Source: Agapanthus africanus (taxonomy: Eukaryota > Streptophyta > Magnoliopsida > Asparagales > Amaryllidaceae). From it: DNA of 64,000 bases. The notes beneath the pieces were generated by a model. It was not told where the DNA came from, searched no databases, and saw nothing but the letters and a program-made list of their open reading frames with translations. How positions within the stretch are numbered: the stretch's first letter is position 1; each line of letters opens with the position of its first letter. Shown here piece after piece: positions 33,291-44,782 of this stretch. The stretch spans positions 504,993,176 through 505,057,175 of the forward strand of contig CM057347.1 of the NCBI GenBank assembly GCA_030015575.1, given 5' to 3'. Both the position numbers and the translations under genes were made by a program.

Positions 33291-34853
33291 ATAGAGCCCT
33301 TTCTTATGCTCTTTTGTTGGACCTAAACGGCCCCGTCTAAGTTGATCTTAGCCTTGGAGATGGTTAACGCGTCCTTAGACCCTCAAACATACTGGACTAC
33401 GAATCCCCCAAATTAACTCCGGCTCAAGGGTACATCTCTGAACTCCTCTGGCATCTGTCGTTGTAATCCTTCAACGTCGTCAGAGAGGTGATGGGTCCCG
33501 ACAGCCATACAGACGATGGACCACTATGTCCCTAAACTGGAACATTAGAGCCCAAACACTCTTTTGTCGGATCTAAACGATCCCGTTAAGTTGATCTTAG
33601 TCACAAAGTTAGACTAACGTATCCTTAACAAACGTTTGAGTTGATCTTAGCCTCGAGTAGGGCTAACGCATCCTCAAACCAAACCCCCCCCAAACCCAAA
33701 TTTAAGATAATGCGGATTTGGACTAGTCCACGCCCTACGGGCGACGACATAACTCAGTCTCCGTAAACAATCCACGGGCAATAAAACAAACACCCACGAC
33801 ACGAAGTGACCATCTGGAGAAGGAGAAAGTTGTTACCGCAATGCGGTAGCGTAATTAACTGCAGGGGCTTGCGCCTGCAGGGAAGAGCGTCCCCACAATC
33901 AAAAAACCCCTCAAACGAGGGGGAATCTGACGAAGTCTGCTACATCGGTCGCATCCGTTTAAACCTTCGATATATGGTGCCATAAATCAACTTGGCATCT
34001 TCGGAGAGGTGGACGGATAGCACCAATTAGCATCTGCCCCGAACCTAACGCCTCAGACGTCCCGACGTCCCGGCCGCCGTTCGGAGGGGAACACCTCTCA
34101 CTCCCGATCTCCCTCTCTCTTTGTCGATCTCTTTTCCCTCTCTACCACTCTCTCTCTCTCCTTCTCACTCCCCCTCTCTTTTCTCACTCTCACTCTTTCT
34201 GATCCCTCTCTCTCTCTCTCTGATCTCTACTCTCTCCCTCTCCCTAACTCTCTCTCTCAAAATCCCTCTCTTCCTCTACAGCCCCTCTCCGTCGCACACG
34301 CAAACAACCACTGCACCGAGCCGTCAAGCGAAGCTCGAGCCGAGGCCAATCTTTGTCGTATTTGCGCCGTGATCGCGTCGTGCCATTGCAATAGACCGCG
34401 TCACTGCCGTGCATCCCCGAGACGTTTCCAGGAAAGTTCTTTACTTGCTACATGTTAATTTATTCGAATTACGAACTTATATTATCTAGATTACAAGTTT
34501 ACATCATCCAATAGATTATATACTAAACATGTTCGATGCATGATCCCTAAGAGATTGTTCATCTGTTTTGGCGGAACTGGATTGTTTATATTGGCCCTTG
34601 TAGTGATGAATACCTTGTATAAATTCCGCTGGAAAATACGACTATTAACGACTAAAATGACTACCCCCAAGTTTACCGGTAAAACTGGAAATTTCTTGTA
34701 TCTGAAAACCGTTAAAATCACCATAAATTATACATATACTGGACTGATGCGTTCGAGGGCTTAAATCGAAGCCGACTCGACGAACTATAACCCTATATAA
34801 ATTTCTAGTTGTTTCTATACTTAAACTGTGACAATATTTGGATCGGAGTGCGG

Positions 34854-34873
34854 CTCTGGACTGCAGTCCAGAG
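34854..34873. repeat. 20-bp perfect palindrome, third copy (F)
   Basis: Same CTCTGGACTGCAGTCCAGAG as in both C LTRs, although flanking bases differ. Confidence 0.9.
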
Positions 34874-36798
34874 CGACTCTGTTTACTGCGTGCTGTCTCG
34901 TAATGGGTACCACCTTGTTTCCTTAACTCGTATGTTGCGGAACTCCGCTGCTTATGAAAGGTGAATCTGTTAGCTAGACAACACAGGTGGTTTCATTCTG
35001 TTTCGTTATCGTTTGTTATTTAATCTGTAATTTAATAGATAGGGACGTATAACAGTCTCAACAGAATCAGAATTGACATACTAGTATTGAACAGTGTATA
35101 TCTCCTGACGTACAGACGCGATTGAGAATCCGTCTATTGCGTTGAGAACCTTACTGAAAACCCTAGATTTTATTCGACTATAGTGTCGCTAAATTTTGAT
35201 CCCAACTGGGATTAAAATGCGTTGCGAAACGGACTTCCGATTCTGAAACCGGATTTCCAGCCGTGAACGTTTAAAATGAAATGGCCATAACTAGTGATCC
35301 TAAAACCCGATTGGTGTGAAACCAAATTCGCTGGTTAGATAATCAATCATACTATTTATTCCCCGTTTATCGTTTCGCTAAACTTTACACGTTTGATTTA
35401 TGATAAATATTGCAAGTGGTAGATTACTGATTCATGACATCCTAATCATGCTTTACATACTGTTTACGCATCATATCATACATATGTCACTGCATTGATA
35501 ACTTAGTGATGATGTGCATTATCCAGTGTTAGGTATTAGTGATGATTGTGGAAAGTACGTTAGTGTTCGTGTATAAGTGAATAAGTGAAAGTGATACGTA
35601 CTTGTACACAATCAGTGAACCTTATTATTCTATTGCATTGTCGACGTCTGTGGGACGCGTGTACGTGTGACTATAAGTGGTATGGGACACTTATGAAAGC
35701 TCTTGCATGGGTGTTACAGATAAGGCACCAGACACTGCCATTTACCTTAGGTATTAGTCGGGACGTGCTTGATGGAGGTCCTGCCTCCAGTTCTCGCGCA
35801 GACTTGTCACAGACCGATTGGTATTTGAGATTATGGTTAGCGTTTGATGTAGACCACGGGGTGTGGGGTAGTTTGAGGGTGAGTTCAATAGAATCTCAGG
35901 AGTCCCATGCCGGCTTATATATATGGAGATATATGGAGATTTACAGGGTACATGATTACTACCGTGAGTTACATGTTGGGCCCGTGGTCCCTTGCCCTTG
36001 GGTTCTACCCTTGGGTGGAGGACACTCGCGAGTGGTTGACTCTCACACTTGGACTGACGATAGACTTAGTGACCTGTACAGTGAGACTTAGAGACTAATA
36101 GGGATGATAGCATTGATATACATTACTTACCGTTGTTGACATACCTGGCATATTTTATTATTGTTTTATTATTCACCCGATCCTTTAGACACTTCATTGA
36201 TTACTGCATGTTCATATCTATACCATTCTGATTTACTATTATATATACCCATTAGCACTGTTCGAGTTGTCACTTGTTTATATATATTATATTGCTATCG
36301 TGTCGCTCTGACGACCTGAGTATGCATGCTCAGCGTGAGGAGAGGATTTAGCCTGGACTGGGACTAGACGTACATCACGGACATCTTAATTAGCTATCCA
36401 GGGTTATACCCTTTTGTTTCCCATCAGGTCAGTTCTTTACATTGTTGCATTCAGTTACTGCATTTCTCATTACCTGCGCATCATTTACTGTTTACCATGT
36501 AAAACTAGAAGCCGAAGTATGACTACGGCATGACATTTCCTTGACCGTAGGAGCATGGCTGGCCTTATCAACCGCTCGTATTCCGTATTTTGGGAAGCTG
36601 GGCGTGACATCCGGCCTAGTCCGGCCGGCCGACTGGGCCGATCCCGGCCGAGTCCGGTGGTCGTCGGGTGTGGGTTCGCCTGACGTAGCTCCTGGTGTAT
36701 TCACTTTTTAGGGTTCAGTTCAACTTTTGGGAGTTATGGCCTGTGGACTGTTGGGCTTCCAAGAATTTTAAAAGAAAAAATAATCTAAAAATAATGCA

Positions 36799-36867
36799 GG
36801 GTATGGGATTTGAACTCTGGTTGCTTGGTTCAGCAGTGCAAGGTATTACCAATGAGCTACAAGCTCC
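36799..36867 (-). promoter_or_regulatory. tRNA-like module, E 5' LTR
   Basis: A box 36849-36859 and B box 36805-36818 on the minus strand, identical to the copy at 21585-21653 except one base between them. Confidence 0.6.
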
Positions 36868-37059
36868 TTCTTGTAATTATTGTGGGAAAATAGATACTTA
36901 AAGTGATAACAGCAACATTAAATACTCCAAGTATACTTAAAATTTAAATCAAATTTATGTATACAAAAATTGGAGTTGTTACAATGCATAGCATTTATAT
37001 TTGGCCTGCTAGGCCTTTACTTGGGCTCTTTTAAATAATGCATAACATTTATAGTGGTC

Positions 37060-38240
37060 TGATAGTGCGCCACGTTGCTTATCAGGCGCTTTGCGCCAAT
37101 TAAAGAGCGCAAGGCGCTAGCGCAGTGCGTTGCGCCAGTGAATGACACGTGGCGCGCTCTGTTGCAGTGCGCCAGTCTAAGAGCGCAGTGCGCTATATTT
37201 AGAAGCGTAAAGCGCATATCATTCTGTGGTTGACACGTGGCGCGTTCTGGCGCAGTGCGCCAATCTAATAAGCGCAAAGGCGCATTTCAAGAGTGCAAGG
37301 CACTGTACAATAGCGCAGAGCGCATCTTGATCCAATTAAGTTCAAAGAAACAGGTTCTTTGTTTTCTCAAAAGAGGTTCTACCTCAAGATTTAAGAACCA
37401 ATGGTTCATCAAAAGGCTGTGCCTTTATATAGATCAAAAGATCTAGGAATGAAGTAAATTACTTCTTTTTAACTTTTATAATGAGATCTTTTTGATCTTT
37501 TTATAGAAGATCTTGATCTTATTCTTAGATCTTTGATCTTTTTAGAAGAGATTCTTCTTTTTTTAATGAGATGATTTCATCTCTGTTCTTCAAGAATCAA
37601 ATTCTTTACCTTTAAAGATGAAGAAGATGATCTTCTCTCTTCAAAGGCTTGCCTTTCAAATTTTTCAGAGGGTTCTCTCTTTTCTATCTCTCTATCTCTG
37701 TGAGACTTGGAGTCTAGGGGCCTTTATATAGGGCCGATTGGTTTGTTAAGTTAGTTACGGAGATCTTTCTCTGATTGATCTGGGGATATTTCCCCACCGT
37801 TAGATCTTTGATCCTAAGACCTCTGTTTTTTTAGAAGATAATCTTCTTATTTTAATAAGATTGGAAAGATCTTTCTAGAATTTTAATTCTGATTAATTAA
37901 TTAATTTATTTTTTAAATTCCAGTGCTGACGCAATTGGCGCTAGCGTGCCTGCGCTTGACATGTGTCGCGCAGCGCAGAGCGCAGCGCAACTGCGTTAGC
38001 GCGTCTGCGCTTGATACGTGGCGCACAGCGCAGAGCGCAGCGCAACTGCGTTAGTGCGCCACTATTTGACACGTGGCGCGCAGCGCAGAGCGCAAGAGAT
38101 CTGAAGCGTTGTTTCATTTATTTTAAAATTTGAATTTTGAAACAGAGCCTTGCTCTGGTGCGCTGCCTTTGGCGCAACGCTCCTTACGCTGGCGTGTCTG
38201 CTTTTGACACGTGGCGCTTTGCGCGCAGCGCAAGAGATCT
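37060..38240 (-). repeat. GCGCAG-rich repeat array with G-box/ABRE motifs in D
   Basis: Many GCGCAGCGCAGAGCGC-like units in two blocks (37060-37330 and 37925-38240), with GACACGTGGCGC at 37144, 37232, 38068 and 38206 and variants at 37958 and 38013. Between them, 37440-37880 holds GATCTTTTTGATC/AGATCT repeats and the minus-strand TATA box. Confidence 0.85.
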
Positions 38241-38310
38241 GAAGGGTTGCTTCAATTTTTGAATTTTGAATTTCAAACAGAGTTTTGCTCTGATTGGGGG
38301 AAACAATCAT

Positions 38311-40275
38311 TATGTATATGCTTTAGGTGACATTGTAGTTCACTATTACACGTTGATAGAGAATAGTATGCTATCATGGTTTGTCTTTATCAGTCGTGTA
38401 CAGGTTTAGGTGACATGTTCACTATTACACGTTGATAAAGCTCTTAGGATCCTGCTTGACTACCAACAGTATGATGGCGATCATATACGTGAGAGTTGGG
38501 TAGTCCATAAGCACATCCTTAAAAGTGGTCCCTAATCGTAGAAGTTTCGAGACAGGGCATCGATACTCCGGAGTAGACTAGTGTATACAGTCGAGACCCC
38601 GACGAGGGGCGGTGGTCGGTCTCACAAGCCACTGGTATCAATTGGTTCACCTAAGATGTATACAGGTGTTCATTGGGTTATGAGTACACCGGACAGGACT
38701 CGCCGGGAATCTGCTAGTTGGTAATATACCTAACGTCAGATAGCAGTTCCCTGGTGACATGTGTACAGGTTAGTTCATCGACCTGAGGTCGTCATTTGTC
38801 TCGTGTGAGTTCCCACTGTGCTTTGATTACTGTCCTACCACGGCTCAAAGGAGTCGTGCAAACAGGTTTTAGTTGGGTACAGTCCCGAGCCACCTGGAGG
38901 CAAGTGAGCGGATCGGCAGGGGATTCGTCTCTCCCGGTATTGGGGGTGAGATCGCGCTGTGTCTAGGAGAGGCATTACACAAAGCCCTCGGCCGAGACAG
39001 GAGATTTACTGGTAGGTATTACAGTAATATCTCAGGGTGTTCTGGGCTACACTCCGACACGACTTGTACCGCTTTTGGGGGTCTGACTTTTTCCAACCCC
39101 TTAGGCCCGCCATGCGATGCTCATAGAAGAACGGACCGGACTGTACGGATATTGTCACTGACAGGCTCAGTAGGGTGTCAGGATGAGTTTGCTCATCGAC
39201 CTCCCTTTTGGTCAATACCTGGTAGCCCGTTACGTACGGCTAGTACCTCTGACGCACTAGTGGTTAATTCCACAACTAAAGTATTGACGAGTCTTTAGAG
39301 TCCCCCACAGACAGTTTCTTAAGTTTCGGGCGAAACGTTGTAGAGGCCGTATGATATATGGCAGGGTTCGATCATATACGTGCGGTATTGCACGGATCAT
39401 GATTGGACGAATCATACTAGTGGGCTTTGGTTTAAGCTGGATCCTAGTATTAGATTTGTTGGATTACTTTAGTCTCGTCGCATTCGCATTCAGTCGGAAT
39501 GCGGATGCAGGTATGTATATACAGGTGAGGGGTATCCTTGTGATCTGTCACGAGTTTACTTTAGATATTGCCATATATTTTTATTGTTGCAAACATTTGG
39601 ATTAATGTTTGTTAATGGAAATTATGAGTACAAAATCATGATTAAGATCATTAATTGTGACACATGCACAAGTGATGACTCATGGTCTCTTTTCTTGTGC
39701 ATGTGTCACATTATTTGATGGATTTGTGAGTTGATTTGATGAGAGGAGAGAGACGGGAAGCCAAGGGTAAGGTTAGCTCTTGTATTATTCTCTTCTTGCT
39801 CTCCTTTTATCATAAAAAAACACAAAAAAAAGAAGAAAAGAACCTCTTCTTCTTCTTCCTCTAGTATCTCCATCAATGGCAACACCTCTAACCTCCATCC
39901 AAATCAATGGATGCAAGAGACAAAGTGATCACAAACATTCTCTACAACACCTTGGACACGTCGGCTAGCACACTTCGTGCCCGAGTTGCTTCGGATGAAG
40001 CGGGAGCCCGTAAAAAGAATCGATGATGTGGTGCCCTTTCCGTCGAGGAGATCGAGACCGGAGATGCCGCGAGGAGCTTGACATGATGGCCAAAGACCGA
40101 AGGACACGGATCGATCGGTATAGCCTTTCCAACCATCTCTCTAGTTTGCTAGTAGTAGGTTAATGGCTCAATTCGGGTTTTAAGCATACGATAGCGCCGG
40201 TTTCTAGTTTAGAAAAAATTTTGTTTCCGCATTTTGGCCTCGGATAGACAGCCGGGGCGCTACCGTAGTCTTACA
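38311..40275 (+). repeat. 3' LTR of element B, remainder
   Basis: Continues B from 17543 after removal of D. 38627-40275 matches 1-1653. It ends CTTACA. No gene is seen. Confidence 0.9.
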
Positions 40276-40928
40276 GAAGGTGTTAAAAGTGGCACGAGAC
40301 TGTAAGACTTAATACACCTAACATGAATCCAGTTGATGTTCTACCGTGGCATAAACGGTTCCTTGTACTATACGTGCCTCTAGTCTCTGGCATATAGAGA
40401 CTTCTCTCGTATACACTGGCATTCTTCTGTACCAAGCTACAAACAACAGCGTTAATACGACATTACTAAAATATAATACAACTTTAAAAGTTACATTCTT
40501 ATTCTGTCTATTCTACTTTCCTATTACCTTTGGGACTTACCGAGCGACCTGTGCGCTGATGACATTCTGTTCCTTTCTTCTTTGAATGTCGTCAGGTGAT
40601 TTGGACCCGGCAGAGATCGAGCCATCTCAAGAAGACTTGGAGCAGTTTGTCGAAGACCCTGCACTTTAGTTTTATTGTACAATTTTCCTCTCTGTACTTT
40701 TCATTTCCTGTTATGCCACTGTTTAGGCATCTTTTTATTTCAGTTGTATTTCCTTTCATGTATTGTACAAAGAATATTAATAAGTAAAAGTTGATATTCT
40801 TTTTATTTCTTGTCTCTTGTGTATTTATTTATATTACTCAGATACGCTTAGCGTATGTACTTCTGAGTATATACGTAGCGGACCTCGTCGCGTCCCCTTC
40901 GCCGTACACTAGCAAGCGGGGCATGACA
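40276..40928 (+). repeat. 5' LTR of element A, last 653 bp
   Basis: Matches 44390-45041 in the 3' LTR and, on the other strand, 18597-19250 in E. It ends CATGACA and contains the donor-complementary TGGGACTTACCG at 40531-40542. Confidence 0.88.
40586..40669 (+). CDS. LTR acidic micro-ORF, copy 3 (A 5' LTR)
   Basis: 27 codons, MSSGDLDPAEIEPSQEDLEQ then FVEDPAL. TCAGGTGA overlaps the start. Differences from E are conservative (V to I, T to V). Confidence 0.45.
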   Translation: MSSGDLDPAEIEPSQEDLEQFVEDPAL

Positions 40929-41140
40929 GGTTTTGTTGGTGGCCCATGTAGGTCAGAGCTGTATGAATCCCTATCATGCAATTCTGTTCTGCGTGAACAA
41001 CCTAAGCAATATAACACAAGAACCGGCAACTAAAAATTTTTTTACAATTCATGTTCCTTGAATCTTACAATTTCATATTCCTTGAATCTTATCATTTCAT
41101 GTACTTGAATCTGTCCTAAACCAAATTTTTCTTCAAGTTT

Positions 41141-41824
41141 ATGGATTTCCCGAACAACACCAGCACCAATGTCAACAACACACCTCCACCACTACCACTC
41201 ATACCTGCCGTTCCTGCTCCACTCAACGAGCAAACGGTTCTGCTTGAGGAAATCCGAAGCCTCCTGGTTGGACTGCAGCAGCAGACTGCTATATTATTGA
41301 ACCGACCAGAAGCAGAAGCAACTGTCAGGAAACGCTCTGCCACCCAGATGGCAAGAGGAACCTACACTACACAACCTGCAAAACCCAAGAGACAGAAAGA
41401 AACAATTAACCAGTCAAGTTCAGAATTTTGCTACTACTGCCATAGGAATGGACACTTGTGAAAGGACTGCAGGCGCGCAAAAGGCTTGTGCCTAGTTTGT
41501 GGCGCATCCGATCATAGAATTGGAAACTGTCCCTATAGACGCAACTCAGCCCACACACCCACTATCTACCCGCAGCAGCCAGCTATCCAGACTCCTACAC
41601 CTAGTCTTGCACTCCCGACACCACCTCCACGTGGACCACCTTTATCTCGACAATCAGCATTGTACCAGCTTGCACGAAGGAACGTGCAGAGACGACAGAC
41701 ATACAATTTGGCGGCCGTAGAAGCTGATACGGTTGCTCAGAATAACCCTGGTAATTCTCTTCAACCTTTTTCACACCCTTGCATCACTTTGTCATTCTTC
41801 ACACTCTCACCAAACTTTTCTTGA
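41141..41824 (+). pseudogene. Element A gag remnant: N-terminus plus zinc knuckles, capsid core deleted
   Basis: Starts MDFPNNTSTNVNNTPPPLP. After the NRPEAEA segment it jumps directly to RKRSATQMARG, so the capsid-like core of about 180 residues is gone. Then come CYYCHRNGHL, a TGA (41459-41461) where H has Trp, KDC, and the second knuckle CLVCGASDHRIGNC. Frame is kept on both sides of the stop. The tail enters donor-like CCCTG/GTAATTC at 41751 and a hydrophobic run before TGA at 41822. It could still bind RNA if the stop were absent. Confidence 0.8.
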
Positions 41825-41848
41825 ATTTGTTACACTTTCCTTTTACAA

Positions 41849-41883
41849 ATTTCGAGGACGAAATTTTTATAAGGAGGGTAGAA
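41849..41883 (+). other. Polypurine tract of element A
   Basis: AAATTTCGAGGACGAAATTT then TTATAAGGAGGGTAGAA precedes the 3' LTR start TGTAACAACCC. Confidence 0.88.
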
Positions 41884-42100
41884 TGTAACAACCCTAATTT
41901 TTCTATACACTTTTCTATACAATTTTTTTTCAAAATCTATAAAGGAGAATTTTAACATGTGCACAATATATAAGTAATTATTTTGTTTTTAAATAACTCC
42001 ATTTTTAGTGTACATAAAATTGTTTTAAAATTAAAGTATACTTGGGGTATTTAATGTTGCTGTTACTACTTTAAGTATTTATTTTCCCACAATAATTACA

Positions 42101-42169
42101 AGGAGCTTGTAGCTCATTGGTAACATCTTGCATTGCTGAACCAAGCCACCAGAGTTCAAATTCCCCACC
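42101..42169 (+). promoter_or_regulatory. tRNA-like module, A 3' LTR
   Basis: A box TAGCTCATTGG at 42110-42120 and B box GAGTTCAAATTCC at 42152-42164. The middle reads ATCTTGCATTGCTGAACC. Confidence 0.58.
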
Positions 42170-44698
42170 CCACATTATTATATTGTTTTTGTTTTAAATT
42201 CCATGGAAGCCTAACAGTCCAACAGCCATAACTCCAGAAAACCTCACTACCCATAAAAAGTTAGATATTCCAGTGGCTACCCCCGGCGACTCCCTAGCTT
42301 CCGGCACCTCGAATCGGCCCGACTCGAGCCGGCGCCGCCGGCCGGACTTGGCCAGTCAGCTGAGTCACCAACAGAGAAAAGTTGGCTTTTCATCTTCTGA
42401 CCTCACCTGCATACTCTAAATTCTGTAATAATTTCCAGAGAGCTCGTTAACTCTCATTTAATCCATTTTTAATACATTTTTCCTATTTTTTTAATAATTT
42501 TTTTAATTAAAAACTCTTCACATGCCCTACCCCTAGCCTACCCTATAAATACACCCCTTACTCTCTACCCTCTCATCCCAAAACCCTAAGCTCACTCTCT
42601 CAAAATCTTCTCAAGAGTTGTGTACTTTGAAAACAAGTTCGCGGCGAAGCTCCGACGAAATTCCGGCGGAAATTTCGGCGACGTTTTTAGAAACAACCGG
42701 CGACGAAGCAACGCCTCGGCAACTCCTTTAGTTCTCCCTTCACTCGTTTGCTTAATCGAAACCCGTAAGTTCCATTCTATCTCTCTTTCTATTTCTCTAA
42801 AATACGAAATTACAAAACCCGTCGGAATCGGAACAAATCCGATTTCCGATTCGGTTTTCTATAAAATTTTACTTCTCACCTATACATTCATGCTTAAACA
42901 TTTTATTGTTGACTATTAAACATTTAACAATCAATTTGAACAAGTTTCATCACATGAAATGATAACCTTTCCAATTTATCGTATTTTTCACTTTAATACC
43001 ACAATGTTTCGATTTCACATTTAACCCCTTAAAATTTGCTATACATTTAAAGTAGAGCACGAGGTAATGACCAACCTCCACACACACGCTTATACAACCT
43101 AAAACGACATCATCAAAAACTTAGAATACGATAAAATAATACTTTCATTTAAATACCATATTCTTAATAAAATCAATTCTAAAAGTTTAGCTTTGATACA
43201 TTTTTAAATAAATACCTCTTATTAGGAAAACACGATAAGTTGTGGATATCGATCGTTTATCTTAACCTGACTTTGTGGTGTCTAGGTTAGACAAGTGAGC
43301 AAATGTAACTTTAAAAGGCCCGTCTCACGATTCGTGAGCGGATCCCTCCTTTCTCATTTGTACTTACCTGGCCACAATTGGCGGTGAAGAGGCGATTTGA
43401 GCCTTCTAACGACTTGTCGTTTAGACCTTTTAGAAATAGGCAAGTTGGCTTAGGAAACCCTAGAATCTAAAATACGGAAAATTACACTTTGCAAATAAAT
43501 ACCTTTTACTTTATAAAACCGTTTTCTAAAGGATTAGTATTTTACAATTTTTGCAAAGCGCCGCTACAACCCATTTTTGGGGAACCCGTTTGGGATTGTG
43601 CGGTTTATCGCGCACTCTCGGGCTAGTAGTGCGAGATTCAGACCTCCGCAAGGAGCATTCGGTCTCGAAAGGTTTAAAATACGACATCTTAAAAAAATGA
43701 GATTTTTGGAATATAAAATATTTATTAAAATTATTTTTTGTATAAACATATGTATATTTATCATTTAAATATCTATTTTATTATAATATAAATTTTCCAC
43801 CTTTTCCAAAAAGACACAAGAATAAATTTTATACTAAAATACCATGAACTTCAAATAATCAATATTATAGATAAATACCCTTATTTATAAAACTAGGATA
43901 TTTTCACTAGAAATGTCACAACATAAAATCCACCCTCATTACAACTCTAAAGAGGAACAACAAATACTTGAGGTGTATTTTGAAAAATATATAAAAGTAT
44001 TTTTACATAAAACCCCCTCAAGTTTATAAATTACCCTAAGGACCCTAGCAATTATAAGACTTCGATTCACATTTCTGATTGTCTGACTCGGGTTTGAGTC
44101 TGATTAATCTGACTTGAATATGATTCAAGTCAATCTATAATTATTCAATATGAACACATGAATCCATGAATACAATTATCAATTTATACAACTTGACTGA
44201 ACCGATCCATGGATATATATTCCTTTTACATGATTCTCAGTTATTCCATTTACATGACTCTACGGTTATAACCGTTTCCTGATATCATGGTTTCGGTCAG
44301 TCAGTCAATCAATTATACAATCAATACAAATTACAAGACAAAAATACAATCAAAATACTATGGGGTTTAAGAGGTAGATTAGTACGGAAGGTGTTAAAAG
44401 TGGCACGAGACTGTAAGACTTAATACACCTAACATGAATCCAGTTGCTGTTGTACCGTGGCGGCATAAACGGTTCCTTGTACATACGTAACTCTATTCTC
44501 TGGCATATAGAGACTCCTCTCGTATACACTGGCATTCTTTTGTACCAAGCTACAAATAACAGCGTTAATACGACATTATTACAATATAATACAACTTTAA
44601 AAGATACATTCTTATTCTGTCTATTCTACTTTCCTCTTATCTTTGGGACTTACCGAGCGACCTGTTCGCTGACGACATTCTGTTCCTTTCTTCTTTGA

Positions 44699-44782
44699 AT
44701 GTCGTCAGGTGATTTGGACCCGGCAGAGATCGAGCCATCTCAAGAAGACTTGGAGCAGTTTGCCGAAGACCCTGCACTTTAG
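44699..44782 (+). CDS. LTR acidic micro-ORF, copy 4 (A 3' LTR)
   Basis: 27 codons, as copy 3 but FAEDPAL at the end. Confidence 0.45.
   Translation: MSSGDLDPAEIEPSQEDLEQFAEDPAL

Larger units (their letters stand above)
30569..34093 (+). mobile_element. Element G: solo-LTR-like insertion of the D family, with palindrome arrays
   Basis: CCTCT at 30564-30568 and 34094-34098 flank 3525 bp that begins TGTTTCCTG and ends GGGGAACA. About 33420-34093 matches the reverse complement of 17544-18330 in D. A TATA box CTATAAATAGG (31390-31400) and a donor-like CCCTAG/GTAAGA (31507) give plus orientation. The unit holds three classes of short palindromes and no coding motif. Confidence 0.85.
29573..36609 (+). 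mobile_element. Element F: solo LTR of family C, split by G
   Basis: Starts TGTAATACCGG, ends GGGCGTGACA, and is flanked by TTCGG (29568-29572) and TCCGG (36610-36614). Without G it is 3.5 kb. 34099-36609 follows the C LTR closely (20-bp palindrome, GGAGATATATGGAG block), while the first 1 kb is a diverged GC- and CT-rich version. It has no internal genes and no second LTR. Confidence 0.88.
18597..36983 (-). mobile_element. Element E: full-length Ty3/Gypsy chromovirus (Tekay/Del-like), minus strand
   Basis: LTRs of about 3.17 kb (18597-21769 and 26760-36983, the latter interrupted by F) flank about 5.0 kb with Gag, protease, RT, RNase H, integrase and a C-terminal chromodomain. Element ends on the minus strand are TGTAACAAC and GTGACA, with a 5-bp ATGCA duplication. 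The order PR-RT-RH-INT-chromodomain marks a Gypsy chromovirus, and the C-terminal wording (LRKYVSDPSHVL, then LRNKEVNLV) is Tekay/Del-like. At least three stops and one frameshift make this copy inactive. Three short introns interrupt the gene. Confidence 0.93.
26760..36983 (-). repeat. 5' LTR of element E, interrupted by F
   Basis: 26760-29572 plus 36615-36983 (about 3.18 kb) match 18597-21769. F sits upstream of the TATA box (29371-29380), so it splits U3 and leaves the promoter core joined to the gene. Confidence 0.92.
17544..38305 (-). mobile_element. Element D: solo-LTR-like insertion, split by element E
   Basis: ATCAT (17539-17543) and ATCAT (38306-38310) flank a sequence that starts TGTTCCCC on the plus strand and ends GGGGGAAACA. 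Without E it is 2.37 kb. No coding motif is present. Its left part matches the reverse complement of the right part of element G. A TATA-like CTATATAAAGG on the minus strand (about 37721-37735) gives the orientation. It is either a solo LTR or a short non-autonomous element. Confidence 0.8.
1..40275 (+). mobile_element. Element B: Ty1/Copia-like LTR retrotransposon, 5' end outside window, heavily nested
   Basis: The 3' part of a 5' LTR (1-1653) is followed at once by a primer binding site matching initiator tRNA-Met. A polypurine stretch GTGGGAGAT precedes a second LTR that starts TGTTGGATATAG at 17414 and ends CTTACA at 40275. Positions 1-1653 align with 38627-40275 almost base for base. Without nested insertions the internal region is about 5.7 kb and the 3' LTR about 2.1 kb. 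The GTGGGAGATTGTTGG junction is typical of Copia elements. No intact gag or pol is readable, so this copy is non-autonomous or decayed. It sits in the 5' LTR of element A. The right target-site copy should be GAAGG (40276-40280), and its partner lies left of the window. Confidence 0.8.

Noticed and set aside
17544..38305. Calling D and G terminal-repeat DNA transposons because of TGTTCCCC/GGGGGAAACA ends
   Set aside because: The inverted end match is short, target duplications are 5 bp with TG...CA ends, and a TATA box and leader lie inside, which fits solo LTRs better.
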